Under the pieces are notes generated by a model. It saw only the letters and a list, made by a program, of their open reading frames with translations, was not told the DNA's origin and ran no database searches. Made by a program: the position numbers and the translations under genes. Of a stretch of 64,000 nt of DNA, positions 37,914-46,380 are shown in pieces (positions within the stretch are counted from its first letter, which is position 1; each line of letters starts with the position of its first letter). This DNA is from Lysobacterales bacterium (GTDB lineage: Bacteria > Pseudomonadota > Gammaproteobacteria > Xanthomonadales > Rhodanobacteraceae): assembly GCA_016721015.1 (NCBI GenBank), contig JADKJL010000001.1, positions 1 through 64,000 on the forward strand. The letters are read 5' to 3'.

Positions 37914-39420
37914 AACCAAGCTCCGCCAGATACTTAGCCATCTGCCCCTCCAACTCCGCCAGCTCCGCCTTCAGCTTTTTGCGTTCCTCGATCACCGCAG
38001 CAAGATCGATCTCCTCTTCTTCCTCGAACGTATCCACATAGCGCGGGATATTGAGGTTGTAGTCGTTCTGCTGGATTTCCTCAGGTGTCGCCAGGTAGGC
38101 GTACTTGTCGATGCTCTCGCGCGCCATAAAGGTTGCGACAATTTTTTCGATATGTTCGGCGCCCAGCTTGTTCTGGTTTTTTGCATCCTCGAAGTCGCGA
38201 CTGGCGTCGATGAACAATACGTTTGTGTCCGCTTTCTTCTTGCGGAAGATCAGGATCGCGGCGGGAATACCGGTGCCGAAAAAGAGTTTCTCGGGCAGGC
38301 CGATCACCGTATCGAGCAGGTTTTCATCGATCAGTTGTTGGCGGATCTTGCCTTCGGCGGCGCCACGGAACAGCACGCCGTGCGGCACAACCACGGCCAT
38401 GCGTCCGCTGCGTGGCTTGAGGGTTTCGATCATGTGCAGGATAAAGGCGTAGTCGCCCTTGGTTTTCGGCGGCAAGCCACGACGGAAGCGGCCGAACTTG
38501 TCCTTGGCGGCGGAATCGTAGCCCCAGGTTTTCAGCGAGAACGGCGGATTCGCCACCACGATATCGAAGTGCAGCAGGTTGTCATCGCCATCGAGCAGGC
38601 GTGGATTGCGCAGCGTATCGCCCCACTTGATGAGGTGGTTGTCCTCGCCATGCAGAAACATGTTCATCTTGGCCAGGGCCCAGGTGCTGCCGATCGCCTC
38701 CTGCCCGTATAACTGATATTTCTTCGAGCCCTGGCGCTTGATCTGTTGCGCGCATTTCATCAGCAGCGAGGCCGACCCGCAGGCTGGATCGCAAATGCTG
38801 TCGCCTTCCTTTGGTTGCACGAGTTCGGCCATCAGTTCCGAGACTTCAGGCGGCGTGTAGAACTCGCCGGCTTTCTTGCCGGCGCTGGCGGCGAAACGTT
38901 CGATCAGATATTCGTAAGCATTACCGATGATATCGAGTTTGCCGACGCGGCTCGGGCGCAGATCGAGCTCGGGCTTGGCGAAATCTTCCATCAGGTGACG
39001 CAGGATGTCGTTCTTCTGCGCCTCGTCGCCGAGGCGATTGTTGTTGAAGGTGATGTCCTGGAACACGCCATGGTCGCCATCGCGCAGCTTGCTGCCGTTG
39101 CCATCCTCGATGGCGTGCAGGGCCTTGTCGATGCGCTCGCCATTGCCCGGCTCGAAGCGCTGCTGGTAGAGCGCATAGAAGTTGGCGGATTTCGGCAGCA
39201 GGAAACGCTCGTTCTTGAGCATCTCCTCGATCAGCTCGGGGTGGTCGCCGTGCTGCTTCTGGTATTGCTCGTAGTGATCCTGCCACACATCGGACAGGTA
39301 CTTCAAAAACAACATGGTCAGCACGTAATCCTTGTAGACGCTGGCATCGATGGTGCCGCGAAACGTATCGCAGGCCGCCCATACGGCGTTGTTGATGTCT
39401 TTCTGGGTAATGTTTGCCAT
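37903..39420 (-). CDS. hsdM: Type I restriction system adenine methyltransferase
   Basis: A 505-residue N6-adenine methyltransferase. The N-terminal HsdM helix bundle starts at ANITQKDINNAVWAACDTFR. GEFYTPPEVSELM is near residue 185, the SAM-binding motif DPACGSASLLM near 212, and the catalytic NPPF motif in VANPPFSLKTWG near 290. A coiled coil of Glu/Lys ends the protein (IEERKKLKAELAELEGQMAK). ATG 39420 is chosen over the frame opening at 39498, whose first 26 residues are a Ser-rich tail with no family match. Confidence 0.95.
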   Translation of the reverse strand: MANITQKDINNAVWAACDTFRGTIDASVYKDYVLTMLFLKYLSDVWQDHYEQYQKQHGDHPELIEEMLKNERFLLPKSANFYALYQQRFEPGNGERIDKALHAIEDGNGSKLRDGDHGVFQDITFNNNRLGDEAQKNDILRHLMEDFAKPELDLRPSRVGKLDIIGNAYEYLIERFAASAGKKAGEFYTPPEVSELMAELVQPKEGDSICDPACGSASLLMKCAQQIKRQGSKKYQLYGQEAIGSTWALAKMNMFLHGEDNHLIKWGDTLRNPRLLDGDDNLLHFDIVVANPPFSLKTWGYDSAAKDKFGRFRRGLPPKTKGDYAFILHMIETLKPRSGRMAVVVPHGVLFRGAAEGKIRQQLIDENLLDTVIGLPEKLFFGTGIPAAILIFRKKKADTNVLFIDASRDFEDAKNQNKLGAEHIEKIVATFMARESIDKYAYLATPEEIQQNDYNLNIPRYVDTFEEEEEIDLAAVIEERKKLKAELAELEGQMAKYLAELGYAS

Positions 39421-39466
39421 GAGTTGCGGATTTCCAGTGGATTCGATTGCGCTGCCGCGCGATGCG

Positions 39467-40037
39467 CTACTTGAGGACGAGTTTGTTGAAGATGCCATCC
39501 AGAATTTGCTGACGATTGGCCAGCAATTGCATGGTCACCGCTTGCTCGCGAGTCCAAAGCTCGTTGAGTTCAATGATCTTGTGTTGCACATTCAATGGCG
39601 GCACAGGGACGGACAAATCGCCAAGCACCGATCGGTTCAAGCTGGGAATTCCGGTGCCCGCACGATTTTTCAGGATGTAGTTACTCGCCTCGGCCTGATT
39701 GAGAAACCAGCATAGATAGTCCGAGGTCAAACCGGCATTGCGCGGATGCAGTATGTACAACTGACCACTGGCAATCATCGGCTCAGGACTTCCGAATCAA
39801 GCCGGCATCGTAGCGATCTCCTCGTGCAGGCATCACGACGTCGCCTGATTTGAGCAGGGGCGGCATGTCTGACCCCTGCCACGTCATCCGTGGCAGGGAA
39901 TCGGTGCGGATTTCATCGCTGCCCTTGATGTCGCGAATTTGCAGAACTCGAATGTCACCGGCTGGCTCGTTTTCTATTCTGGTTCGGAAGCTATGGCCGA
40001 CGCGAATATCGACCAGGCTCCTCAGTGGTTTGCGCAT
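39467..40037 (-). pseudogene. Single-TRD HsdS-like protein (half specificity subunit), frameshifted
   Basis: Two adjacent frames make one protein of about 189 residues. The first opens MRKPLRSLVDIRVGHSFRTR and contains LQIRDIKGSDEIRTD and GDVVMPARGDRYDAGLIRKS. The second continues EPMIASGQLYILHPRN and ends LNVQHKIIELNELWTREQAV. An extra T near 39785 makes a TGA between them. It looks like one half of an HsdS, with one recognition domain and one conserved helix, sitting upstream of hsdM. It may be an alternative or accessory specificity protein, or a decayed copy. Confidence 0.75.
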
Positions 40038-40088
40038 GGGGTGATTCCGGTAACGATGGGAGTGGCGCCGTCCCTGGCACCTGCCGCG

Positions 40089-40370
40089 TCATGCCGCCTT
40101 GCGTTCGAGCTGTTGCTTGAGCCAGTTGCTGATTTCACTACCCAATCCGATCCAGGCCGCCTCCCCAGCCATCAGGGTCACAAGCAAGCCGTCATCCTTG
40201 TCCATGGCTGCGGCGAGGTGGTCGCGGATCTGAACCGCGGTCTGGTGAGTATTGATGATCCAGGTGGATTCAAGGGCGCGGCAATAGGTGCCGTAGCTCC
40301 GAATACGCTCATACAGCGAAGCGTAGTCACGTTTTTTTCGCAAGTCGTAGTCGATTTGATACAGTTTCAT
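40089..40370 (-). CDS. SinR-family protein (Cas2/VapD-like fold)
   Basis: ATG 40370 is chosen; the open frame runs from 40439. The 93-residue product reads MKLYQIDYDLRKKRDYASLY, then IRSYGTYCRALESTWIINTH and AVQIRDHLAAAMDKDDGLLV. This resembles the SinR-family proteins, which share the ferredoxin-like fold of Cas2 and VapD. No CRISPR array or other cas gene is in the window. It is the first gene on the minus strand before the half-HsdS and the R-M operon and may be carried as part of that locus. Confidence 0.75.
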   Translation of the reverse strand: MKLYQIDYDLRKKRDYASLYERIRSYGTYCRALESTWIINTHQTAVQIRDHLAAAMDKDDGLLVTLMAGEAAWIGLGSEISNWLKQQLERKAA

Positions 40371-40568
40371 TGGCTTGAGTCTCGTTGATTGAAGTCTGGG
40401 GGGAATTGAGCCAGTGCGGCAGGCTGTCACCTGCCGCACATCTCACCAAACCAAGTTGAACGCAGTAGCTCTTCTACGGCTTGGTGAGCGCATAGTCGAA
40501 CAAAATGGTTGGCCCGTCAACTGAATGGCGCGCAATAGAGCGTCTACTGCAACGATTGACGCTTAGGG

Positions 40569-40628
40569 TCTGCGGCCATAATCTTCCATTTTCCGGAAGT
40601 TTCTGGAATTTCTTGGTCAAGCCGCAGA
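40569..40628 (+). promoter_or_regulatory. Inverted repeats upstream of the AbiE operon
   Basis: TCTGCGGC (40569-40576) and GCCGCAGA (40621-40628) are perfectly complementary, and the second arm abuts the ATG of the antitoxin gene. A palindrome TTCCGGAA sits between them at 40591-40598. AbiEi antitoxins repress their own promoter through inverted repeats, so these are candidate operators. The arms could instead form an RNA stem hiding the start. Confidence 0.45.
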
Positions 40629-41282
40629 ATGCAGACTCTCACCAAAACGCTTATCGATACCGGCCTAGGCAATCGAGTGGTTAGCGAGGGCCAATTGGAG
40701 CGCGTGCTGGGCGGCAGCCCTCAGCGACGCTACCAGCTCGTGAATCGGGCTATGGCTGCGGCAGAGCTCCTGCGGCTGCGCCGCGGAAAGTACTTGCTGG
40801 CCCGTCGCTTTAGAGACTTCCCCGCTCACCCGTTTGCACTCGCCCAGAGTTTCGACGCTGGCAGCTATGTCTCATTTGAAACGGCGCTTTCCCACCACGG
40901 CTGGATTCCGGAAGGGGTGCGCACCGTCGCCAGCGTTACTCTAGGCCGCAAGTCATCGGTCTATGAACACGCCGACTTTGGCAGCTTTTCCTTTCACCCT
41001 GTTGCCATCCTCCCCGGATACTTTCTCTCATTGGTTGAGCGCCTGGAATTGAGTGGGCAGGTGGCGTTAGTGGCGCAACCGGCCCGCGCACTCATGGACC
41101 TGGTCTATTTGCGCAAGCAGGAATGGCAGGGCATGGCATGGCTGACCGACAGTTTGCGTATCGATCAAGAGCAGATTCACTGCATCACGAGTGCGCAGAT
41201 CCGGGCGCTTTGGCAGATCTATCGCAACAAGCGCGTGCATTCGTTCCTGACCGGGCTTTCAAAGGCGCTAGGCAATGATTGA
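40629..41282 (+). CDS. abiEi: AbiEi-family antitoxin/transcriptional regulator
   Basis: A 217-residue protein with an N-terminal winged helix (VVSEGQLERVLGGSPQRRYQ, LLRLRRGKYLLARR). The AbiEi body follows (GSYVSFETALSHHGWIPEGV, ASVTLGRKSSVYEHADFGSF, ALVAQPARALMDLVYLRKQ). It is the antitoxin of a type IV toxin-antitoxin pair and represses its own operon. It overlaps the toxin gene by eight bases and is divergent from the R-M locus. Confidence 0.9.
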   Translation: MQTLTKTLIDTGLGNRVVSEGQLERVLGGSPQRRYQLVNRAMAAAELLRLRRGKYLLARRFRDFPAHPFALAQSFDAGSYVSFETALSHHGWIPEGVRTVASVTLGRKSSVYEHADFGSFSFHPVAILPGYFLSLVERLELSGQVALVAQPARALMDLVYLRKQEWQGMAWLTDSLRIDQEQIHCITSAQIRALWQIYRNKRVHSFLTGLSKALGND

Positions 41283-42123
41283 AATCATCCAACAACGATT
41301 GGCCACCTATCGCGCCGCCAACCCATTGGAGGAAGAGCAAGCGCTCAAGGAGATCTTGCAGGAGGTTGCCCTTTTTGCCCTATGGCGGGCAGCTTTCTTC
41401 GAGGTTGCGGCGTTTCAGGGTGGCACCAGTTTGCGCATTCTGCACAAGCTACCGCGCTTCTCCGAAGATCTGGATTTCATCTTAAAGGAGTCGAACCGGG
41501 ATTTTCAGTGGGACCGCTATTTGGGTCCGCTGGCGGAAGGACTTCAGGAGTTCGGATTGAAATCAGAAGTACTGGACAAGAGCAGAATGGACCAGGTTAT
41601 TCGCAAGGCCATTCTGAAGGACAACTCCATCAGTCAGCAGCTCAACTTGAGTTTCGTCCATGGATCAGCGGATCGAGCGCTGAAAATCAAACTCGAGATT
41701 GATGTAGATCCCCCCGCCGGTTCAGGCTTCGAATACACCTATCTCGACTTTCCGCTTGACTTCGAAGTGTGCCATCAGGATTTGAGCAGCAACTTTGCGC
41801 TCAAGATCCATGCGCTGTTGTGCCGATCATTCCTGAAAGGCCGCGATTGGTACGACTTTGTCTGGTATCTCAAGCAGGAAGTCACGCCAAACTATCCACT
41901 GCTGCTATCCGCGATCAATCAAGCTGGCCCATGGAAGGGTCAACATATCCCAGTTAATCGGGACTGGCTCCAGGCCGAGTTGCGCAGCAAGGTCGAATCA
42001 ATTGACTGGGCAGCGGCTGCCGAAGATGTATCAAGATTTCTCGATCAATTGCAGAGGGAAAGCCTGCGCATGTGGAGCATCAGGTTTTTCCTAAGCAAGG
42101 TGGAGCAGCTCAATCGCGACTGA
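41275..42123 (+). CDS. abiEii: AbiEii-family nucleotidyltransferase toxin
   Basis: A 282-residue toxin of the DUF1814/AbiEii family. The nucleotidyltransferase signature is GGTSLR followed by RFSEDLDF (the G(S/T)-x-D-x-D site), with a downstream KIKLEIDVDPPAG carrying the third acidic residue and ALKIHALLCRSFLKGRDWYD as the fourth motif. These toxins transfer nucleotides to RNA and cause abortive infection when the antitoxin is lost. Its start overlaps the antitoxin stop. Confidence 0.92.
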   Translation: MIEIIQQRLATYRAANPLEEEQALKEILQEVALFALWRAAFFEVAAFQGGTSLRILHKLPRFSEDLDFILKESNRDFQWDRYLGPLAEGLQEFGLKSEVLDKSRMDQVIRKAILKDNSISQQLNLSFVHGSADRALKIKLEIDVDPPAGSGFEYTYLDFPLDFEVCHQDLSSNFALKIHALLCRSFLKGRDWYDFVWYLKQEVTPNYPLLLSAINQAGPWKGQHIPVNRDWLQAELRSKVESIDWAAAAEDVSRFLDQLQRESLRMWSIRFFLSKVEQLNRD

Positions 42124-42160
42124 TCTCCGGGAGAGAGGAGGCGAGTATATTTTCAGCCAA

Positions 42161-42255
42161 AAAAAGAGACGGGGTCGCGTCTTGTATTGACACATTGATT
42201 GGCGAACACCCGTCAACCGCTAGTGGTTGCAGATCGAATGACAGCTTTGGGTCGA
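42161..42255. repeat. 95-bp direct repeat, copy 1
   Basis: The first 40 bp, starting AAAAAGAGACGGGGTCGCGT, are identical to those of copy 2 at 42437-42531, and the last 55 bp are about 80% identical, ending at CAGCTTTGGGTCGA. The core AGACG-GGGTCG-CGTCT is a small hairpin. It follows directly after the AbiE toxin gene and may mark a transposition or recombination junction. Confidence 0.8.
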
Positions 42256-42436
42256 GTTGCGACTGTCGCCATCCGGCCCAGAGCGGCTGGTCAGAAGCTG
42301 CAAGGGCACGCCGCTAAGCGGCCATTGGACGGAGTTGCCACTCGACCTGTTTCTTGTTGAAACGGGTCCGGCTCTGATCACGCTATGTACGGTAGGCAGC
42401 AGACAGTTCGCGTCAGTCATGCTCGAACGAGAGTTG

Positions 42437-42531
42437 AAAAAGAGACGGGGTCGCGTCTTGTATTGACACATTGATTAGCGAACACCACTCAATCGCTGTT
42501 AATTGCAGGTCGAACGGCAGCTTTGGGTCGA
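42437..42531. repeat. 95-bp direct repeat, copy 2
   Basis: Second copy of the element at 42161-42255, 276 bp downstream in the same orientation. No gene is supported between the copies; the frames seen there are short and unrelated to any family I know. Confidence 0.8.
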
Positions 42532-42645
42532 AACCCACCATCGGGTTAAGCCTATCGATTCTTCGGCGTGCTGATCATGACTGCGTGCGGGGGGAACCGG
42601 CTTCACGGCTTTCGCCCTACGCCAGCCAGATTCGGCAAACGGCGT

Positions 42646-43110
42646 CTAGTCGATCTTGATCGACTCGCCCATGCCGGGAAGCTGGCAACTGAAACCTCGC
42701 GATTGCAGCACTTCCTGCAGCTTGACCATGCCGCGATCGTATTCGCCGTGGACGAGGAACACCTTCCGCCTCGTCGCATCACCGAGCCAATCGAGTAGCG
42801 CCGGCTGATCGGCGTGTGCGGAGAAGCCGTTGATCGTCCAGACCTGGGCGCGCACCGGAATATCATCGCTGAAGATCTTTACCGACTCGGCGCCATCGAC
42901 GATTCGTCGTGCCAGCGTTCCTTCCGCCGCGTAGCCGACAAAGACGACGCTGCTGCGCTCGCGCCACAGGTTGTGCTTGAGATGGTGGCGCACGCGCCCG
43001 CCGTTGCACATGCCGGAACCCGCCATGATCACGGCACCGTTTTCGATGCTGTTGATCGCCATCGATTCACTGGTTTCGCGGGTGAAATGCCGACGAGACC
43101 GGGAAAGCAT
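42646..43110 (-). pseudogene. C-terminal fragment of a beta-CASP MBL RNA exonuclease
   Basis: This 150-codon frame matches the C-terminal third of the intact protein at 48901-50292: FTRETSESMAINSIENGAVI, GSGMCNGGRVRHHLKHNLWR, WTINGFSAHADQPALLDWLG and the end GESIKID. Nucleotide identity with 48901-49350 is about 83% by eye. The metal-binding HxHxDH half is missing. It is therefore a truncated paralogue in direct orientation, about 6.2 kb from the intact copy. Confidence 0.85.
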
Positions 43111-43390
43111 CTATTCCATCAATTCCCTGCCCTTCTGCAGGCCGAGTCCAGCGTGGCTGGCATAGGCGCCATCACCGCGCGAGCCAGTAGCGTTCGCCAA
43201 AATGCGCGATCTCGTTGGCATCCAGAACGTGCACCTGGTTGCGGATCTACGGCGTCTGCGAGCCATCCGCGGTAGCAAGCCGGCCGAGTGCAATACCCGC
43301 CCGGTCGAACCCGAGCACGGCGTAACAAGCTCAGCCGAAGCCCGGCAAGAAAGATGCTGTGGCTTGCATTTGCCGGATCGTGGCGTAACA
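43111..43390 (-). other. Decayed coding remnant next to the MBL fragment
   Basis: The minus strand reads as broken protein-like sequence, with VLGFDRAGIALGRLATADGS, then a stop, then RNQVHVLDANEIAHFGERYW, a stop, and GAYASHAGLGLQKGRELME in another frame. It is not part of the MBL protein and I cannot name the family. Stops and frame changes suggest a dead gene fused to the MBL fragment by deletion. Confidence 0.4.
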
Positions 43391-43391
43391 T

Positions 43392-43409
43392 AGTGAGTAC
43401 TTACTTACT
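43392..43409. promoter_or_regulatory. Inverted repeat, candidate TetR operator
   Basis: AGTGAGTA and TACTTACT flank a two-base centre and pair at seven of eight positions, 13 nt upstream of the likely GTG start of the TetR gene. Its size and AGTnAGTA/TACTnACT form are typical of TetR/AcrR sites, so autoregulation of the efflux operon is likely. Confidence 0.6.
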
Positions 43410-43461
43410 TCTGGTGCCGACGTGAACCTTCGAGCCAAAAACCTGCCAGCCGACGAGCGCC

Positions 43462-44031
43462 GTGCGCATCACCGTGGAAGCTGTGGTCGAGCTGGCTGGT
43501 ACGCAGAATCCCAATGAAATCACCACCTTGGCGATCGCCAGGCACATGAATCTGACCGAGGGTGCGCTGTTTCGGCATTTCCCGACCAAGCAGGCAATCT
43601 GGGAGTCGGTCATGGAATGGGTCGCCGAAACCCTGCTTGGACGCATCGATCGCGCTGCGAAAGATCTCGATTCACCGCTGGCGGCTTTGCGCGCGATGTT
43701 CATGAGCCACGTCGATTTCGTCGCCGAGCACCCGGGCGTGCCGCGCATGCTGTTCGGCGAATTGCAGAAGGCCGGTTCCACCGCGCCGAAGCGCATCGCG
43801 CAAACCCTGATTCAGCACTATGGGCAACGCCTGCAGCGAACCATCGAGGCGGGCAAATCCTGCGGCGAGCTCGATGCAGGGCTGGATACCAGCGCCGCCG
43901 CAAGCCTGTTCATCGGCACGATCCAGGGACTGGTCATGCAGTCGCTACTGCAGGGCGATATGGCACGCATGCGCGAAGACGCACCGAAGGTGTTCGCGAT
44001 CTATTGCCGCGGAATAAGGAAGCTGCCATGA
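43462..44031 (+). CDS. TetR/AcrR-family transcriptional repressor
   Basis: The HTH is VEAVVELAGTQNPNEITTLA followed by IARHMNLTEGALFRHFPTKQ, and the C-terminal ligand domain contains HVDFVAEHPGVPRMLFGELQ. The visible frame starts at GTG 43462. An upstream frame from GTG 43422 encodes NLRAKNLPADER, the expected N-terminal tail, and removing one base near 43464 would join the two, so the start is probably 43422. The stop overlaps the adaptor gene by four bases (ATGA). It probably controls the efflux genes downstream. Confidence 0.88.
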   Translation: MRITVEAVVELAGTQNPNEITTLAIARHMNLTEGALFRHFPTKQAIWESVMEWVAETLLGRIDRAAKDLDSPLAALRAMFMSHVDFVAEHPGVPRMLFGELQKAGSTAPKRIAQTLIQHYGQRLQRTIEAGKSCGELDAGLDTSAAASLFIGTIQGLVMQSLLQGDMARMREDAPKVFAIYCRGIRKLP

Positions 44032-45179
44032 AGCTGCCGCAGGTACGCCGCCGCACCCTCGCCCTGATCGCCGCGATCATTCCGTTGCTGGCCTTGTTTG
44101 TCTATGTCGTGCTCCGCTCCGGACCGCTGGCACCGGTAGCGGTCGTCGCCACCACCGTGCAGACGCGGGCGATCTCGCCGGCCCTGTTCGGCGTCGGCAC
44201 GGTCGAGGCGCGCTACCTCTACAAGATCGGCCCGACCAGCGCCGGGCGTCTGCAACGGCTCGACGTCGAGGTTGGCGACCGAGTCAGTGCCGGCCAGGTG
44301 CTCGGCGAAATGGATCCGGTCGACCTCGACGATCGCGTGCGCATGCAGGAAGCGGTGATCAAGCGTGGTGCCGCCGCCGTGCGCGAAGCATCAGCGCGCC
44401 AGACCTATGCGCGTGCACAGGAAAAGCGCTACGAAAAATTGCTGGTGACGCACGCAGTCAGTGCCGAAGCGGTCGCCGGCCGCCAGCAGGAGCGGCAGAT
44501 TGCCGATGCGGTCTATTCGGCCGCCGGTGAAGAGCTATCGCGTGCCCGCGCCGATCGTGAGGCCGCGGTTGCCCAGCGCGGCAACCTGCGCCTGCTCGCA
44601 CCTGTTGACGGCCTCGTCGTCTCACGCGACATCGAACCCGGCACCACCGTGGTCGCCGGCCAGGCCGTGATCGAGATCATCGACACCAGCAGCCTGTGGA
44701 TCAATGCGCGCTTCGACCAGATCAGCGCCGCCGGCCTGGCGACCGGCTTGCCGGCACGCATCACCCTGCGCTCACGCCGCGACGCCAGCTTCGACGGCCA
44801 GGTTGCGCGGGTCGAGCCGCTGGCCGATGCGGTGACCGAGGAAACCCTGGCCAAGATCGCATTCGCGCTGCCGGCCGGCTCCCTGCCGCCGGTCGGCGAG
44901 CTGGCCGAAGTCACCCTGGCCCTGCCGGCGCTGCCCGCCACCACGGTTATTCCGAATGCCGCGATCCGACGCATCGACGGTCGCATCGGCGCATGGCTCA
45001 TCACGGATGGCGGGCTCGAATTCCGGCCCATCCGCCTTGGCGTCGCCGACCTCGACGGCAACGTGCAGGTCCAGGAAGGTCTGCGGCCCGGCGAACGGAT
45101 TGTCCTGTTCAGCGAGAAGGCACTCGCTGCGCGCAGCCGCATCCATGTCGTCGATCATCTTGCCGGATCCGCGCAGTGA
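44028..45179 (+). CDS. HlyD-family efflux adaptor of an ABC exporter
   Basis: A 383-residue adaptor with an N-terminal membrane anchor (LALIAAIIPLLALFVYVVL). Lipoyl halves are at EARYLYKIGPTSAGRLQRLD and VAQRGNLRLLAPVDGLVVSR, a helical hairpin lies between, and the beta-barrel carries SLWINARFDQISAAGL. The genes next to it encode a FtsX-type permease and an ATPase, so this is a DevBCA/MacAB-like tripartite exporter. It overlaps both neighbours by four bases. Confidence 0.9.
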   Translation: MKLPQVRRRTLALIAAIIPLLALFVYVVLRSGPLAPVAVVATTVQTRAISPALFGVGTVEARYLYKIGPTSAGRLQRLDVEVGDRVSAGQVLGEMDPVDLDDRVRMQEAVIKRGAAAVREASARQTYARAQEKRYEKLLVTHAVSAEAVAGRQQERQIADAVYSAAGEELSRARADREAAVAQRGNLRLLAPVDGLVVSRDIEPGTTVVAGQAVIEIIDTSSLWINARFDQISAAGLATGLPARITLRSRRDASFDGQVARVEPLADAVTEETLAKIAFALPAGSLPPVGELAEVTLALPALPATTVIPNAAIRRIDGRIGAWLITDGGLEFRPIRLGVADLDGNVQVQEGLRPGERIVLFSEKALAARSRIHVVDHLAGSAQ

Positions 45180-45919
45180 TCAGCCTCGCAGGCCGCGACA
45201 TCCTGCATGCCTGGGGCAAGTTCCTGTTCACCGGCATCGGCCTCGGTCTGCTAATTGGCGTGACCCTGACCATGGCCGGCGTCTATCGCGGCATGGTCGA
45301 TGACGGCAAGGCCCTGCTCGACAACAGTGGTGCGGATCTGTGGATTGTGCAGAAAGATACCCTCGGTCCCTACGCCGAGGCATCCAGCGTCCACGATGAT
45401 CTGTACCGCGGCATCCTGGTCATGCCCGGTGTCGCCATGGCGGCCAACGTGACCTACCTGACCATGCAGATACGCAAGGGCGAGGCCGATGTGCGCGCAA
45501 TGGTGGTCGGCATCTCGCCGGGCGCCGCCGGCACGCCAGGTTGGCCGCCGCACCTGATTGACGGACGCCAGATCACGCGCAGCCACTACGAAGCCGTTGC
45601 CGACGTCGCCAGCGGGTTTCACATCGGCGAACGCATCCGCATCCGTCGCAACGAATACACCGTGGTCGGGCTGACCCGGCGCATGGTCTCCTCCAGCGGC
45701 GATCCAATGGTCTTCATCCCGCTCAAGGATGCCCAGGAGGCGCAGTTCCTCAAGGACAACGACGCCATCCTGCAGAGTCGCCGGCGCAACGCGGAAAACC
45801 CCGGCCTTCAACCGCCCCGGCGTGCCCGGCCTGCTCGATTCGGTGATCGCCTCGCAAAGCAGCAACCCTTACGTGAATGCCGTCCTCGTCACCCTCAAGC
45901 AGGGTCACCAGGCCGATGA
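45176..45919 (+). CDS. FtsX/DevC-like ABC exporter permease, N-terminal part (frameshifted)
   Basis: The start is GTG 45176, overlapping the adaptor stop. TM1 is FLFTGIGLGLLIGVTLTMAG, followed by a periplasmic MacB-like domain (GADLWIVQKDTLGPYAEASS, RRMVSSSGDPMVFIPLKDAQ). After QSRRRNAENP near 45800 the frame becomes nonsense. The CCCC there has one extra C; removing it continues AFNRPGVPGLLDSVIASQSS in the next frame. The complete permease would be about 400 residues. Confidence 0.88.
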   Translation: MISLAGRDILHAWGKFLFTGIGLGLLIGVTLTMAGVYRGMVDDGKALLDNSGADLWIVQKDTLGPYAEASSVHDDLYRGILVMPGVAMAANVTYLTMQIRKGEADVRAMVVGISPGAAGTPGWPPHLIDGRQITRSHYEAVADVASGFHIGERIRIRRNEYTVVGLTRRMVSSSGDPMVFIPLKDAQEAQFLKDNDAILQSRRRNAENPGLQPPRRARPARFGDRLAKQQPLRECRPRHPQAGSPGR

Positions 45920-46376
45920 CGTGGCTGCTTCGATCCGGCGCTGGAGGCGTGTCACCGCCTACACGCGCCCGCAGATGGAGGGCATCCTGATCGGCAAGCT
46001 GATCGCCACTTCGGCGCGCCAGATCGGCATGTTCCTGGTCATTCTCGCCGTGGTCAGCGCGACCATCGTCGCCTTCATCATCTACTCGCTGACCATGGAC
46101 AAGATCCGCGAGATCGCCGTGCTCAAGCTGATCGGCACGCGCAACCGCACGATCGCCGCGATGATCATGCAGCAGGCCGTGGTGCTCGGCGTGATCGGCT
46201 TCGTCGTCGGCAAGATCACGGCCACGTTTGCCGCACCGCTGTTTCCCAAGTACGTGTTGCTCATCCCGGCCGATTCGATCGCCGGCTTCTTCGCCGTGCT
46301 CGGCATCTGCGTGCTGGCCAGCCTGGTTGCAATCCGCATGGCACTCAAGGTCGATCCGGCCGAGGCGATCGGCTGA
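45729..46376 (+). CDS. FtsX/DevC-like ABC exporter permease, C-terminal part (frameshifted)
   Basis: The true coding resumes near 45800, not at the ATG at 45729. It carries the last three helices of a FtsX-type permease: IGMFLVILAVVSATIVAFII, MIMQQAVVLGVIGFVVGKIT and IAGFFAVLGICVLASLVAIR, with the coupling segment DKIREIAVLKLIGTRNRTI between the first two. The end VDPAEAIG is the usual FtsX C-terminus. Confidence 0.88.
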   Translation: MPRRRSSSRTTTPSCRVAGATRKTPAFNRPGVPGLLDSVIASQSSNPYVNAVLVTLKQGHQADDVAASIRRWRRVTAYTRPQMEGILIGKLIATSARQIGMFLVILAVVSATIVAFIIYSLTMDKIREIAVLKLIGTRNRTIAAMIMQQAVVLGVIGFVVGKITATFAAPLFPKYVLLIPADSIAGFFAVLGICVLASLVAIRMALKVDPAEAIG

Positions 46377-46380
46377 GCGC

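Noticed and set aside
38746..39474. Plus-strand frame of 242 residues
   Set aside because: Antisense to hsdM; no recognisable domain.
42220..42471. Short frames between the 95-bp repeats
   Set aside because: They are readings of the repeats, with no start signals and no homology I recognise.
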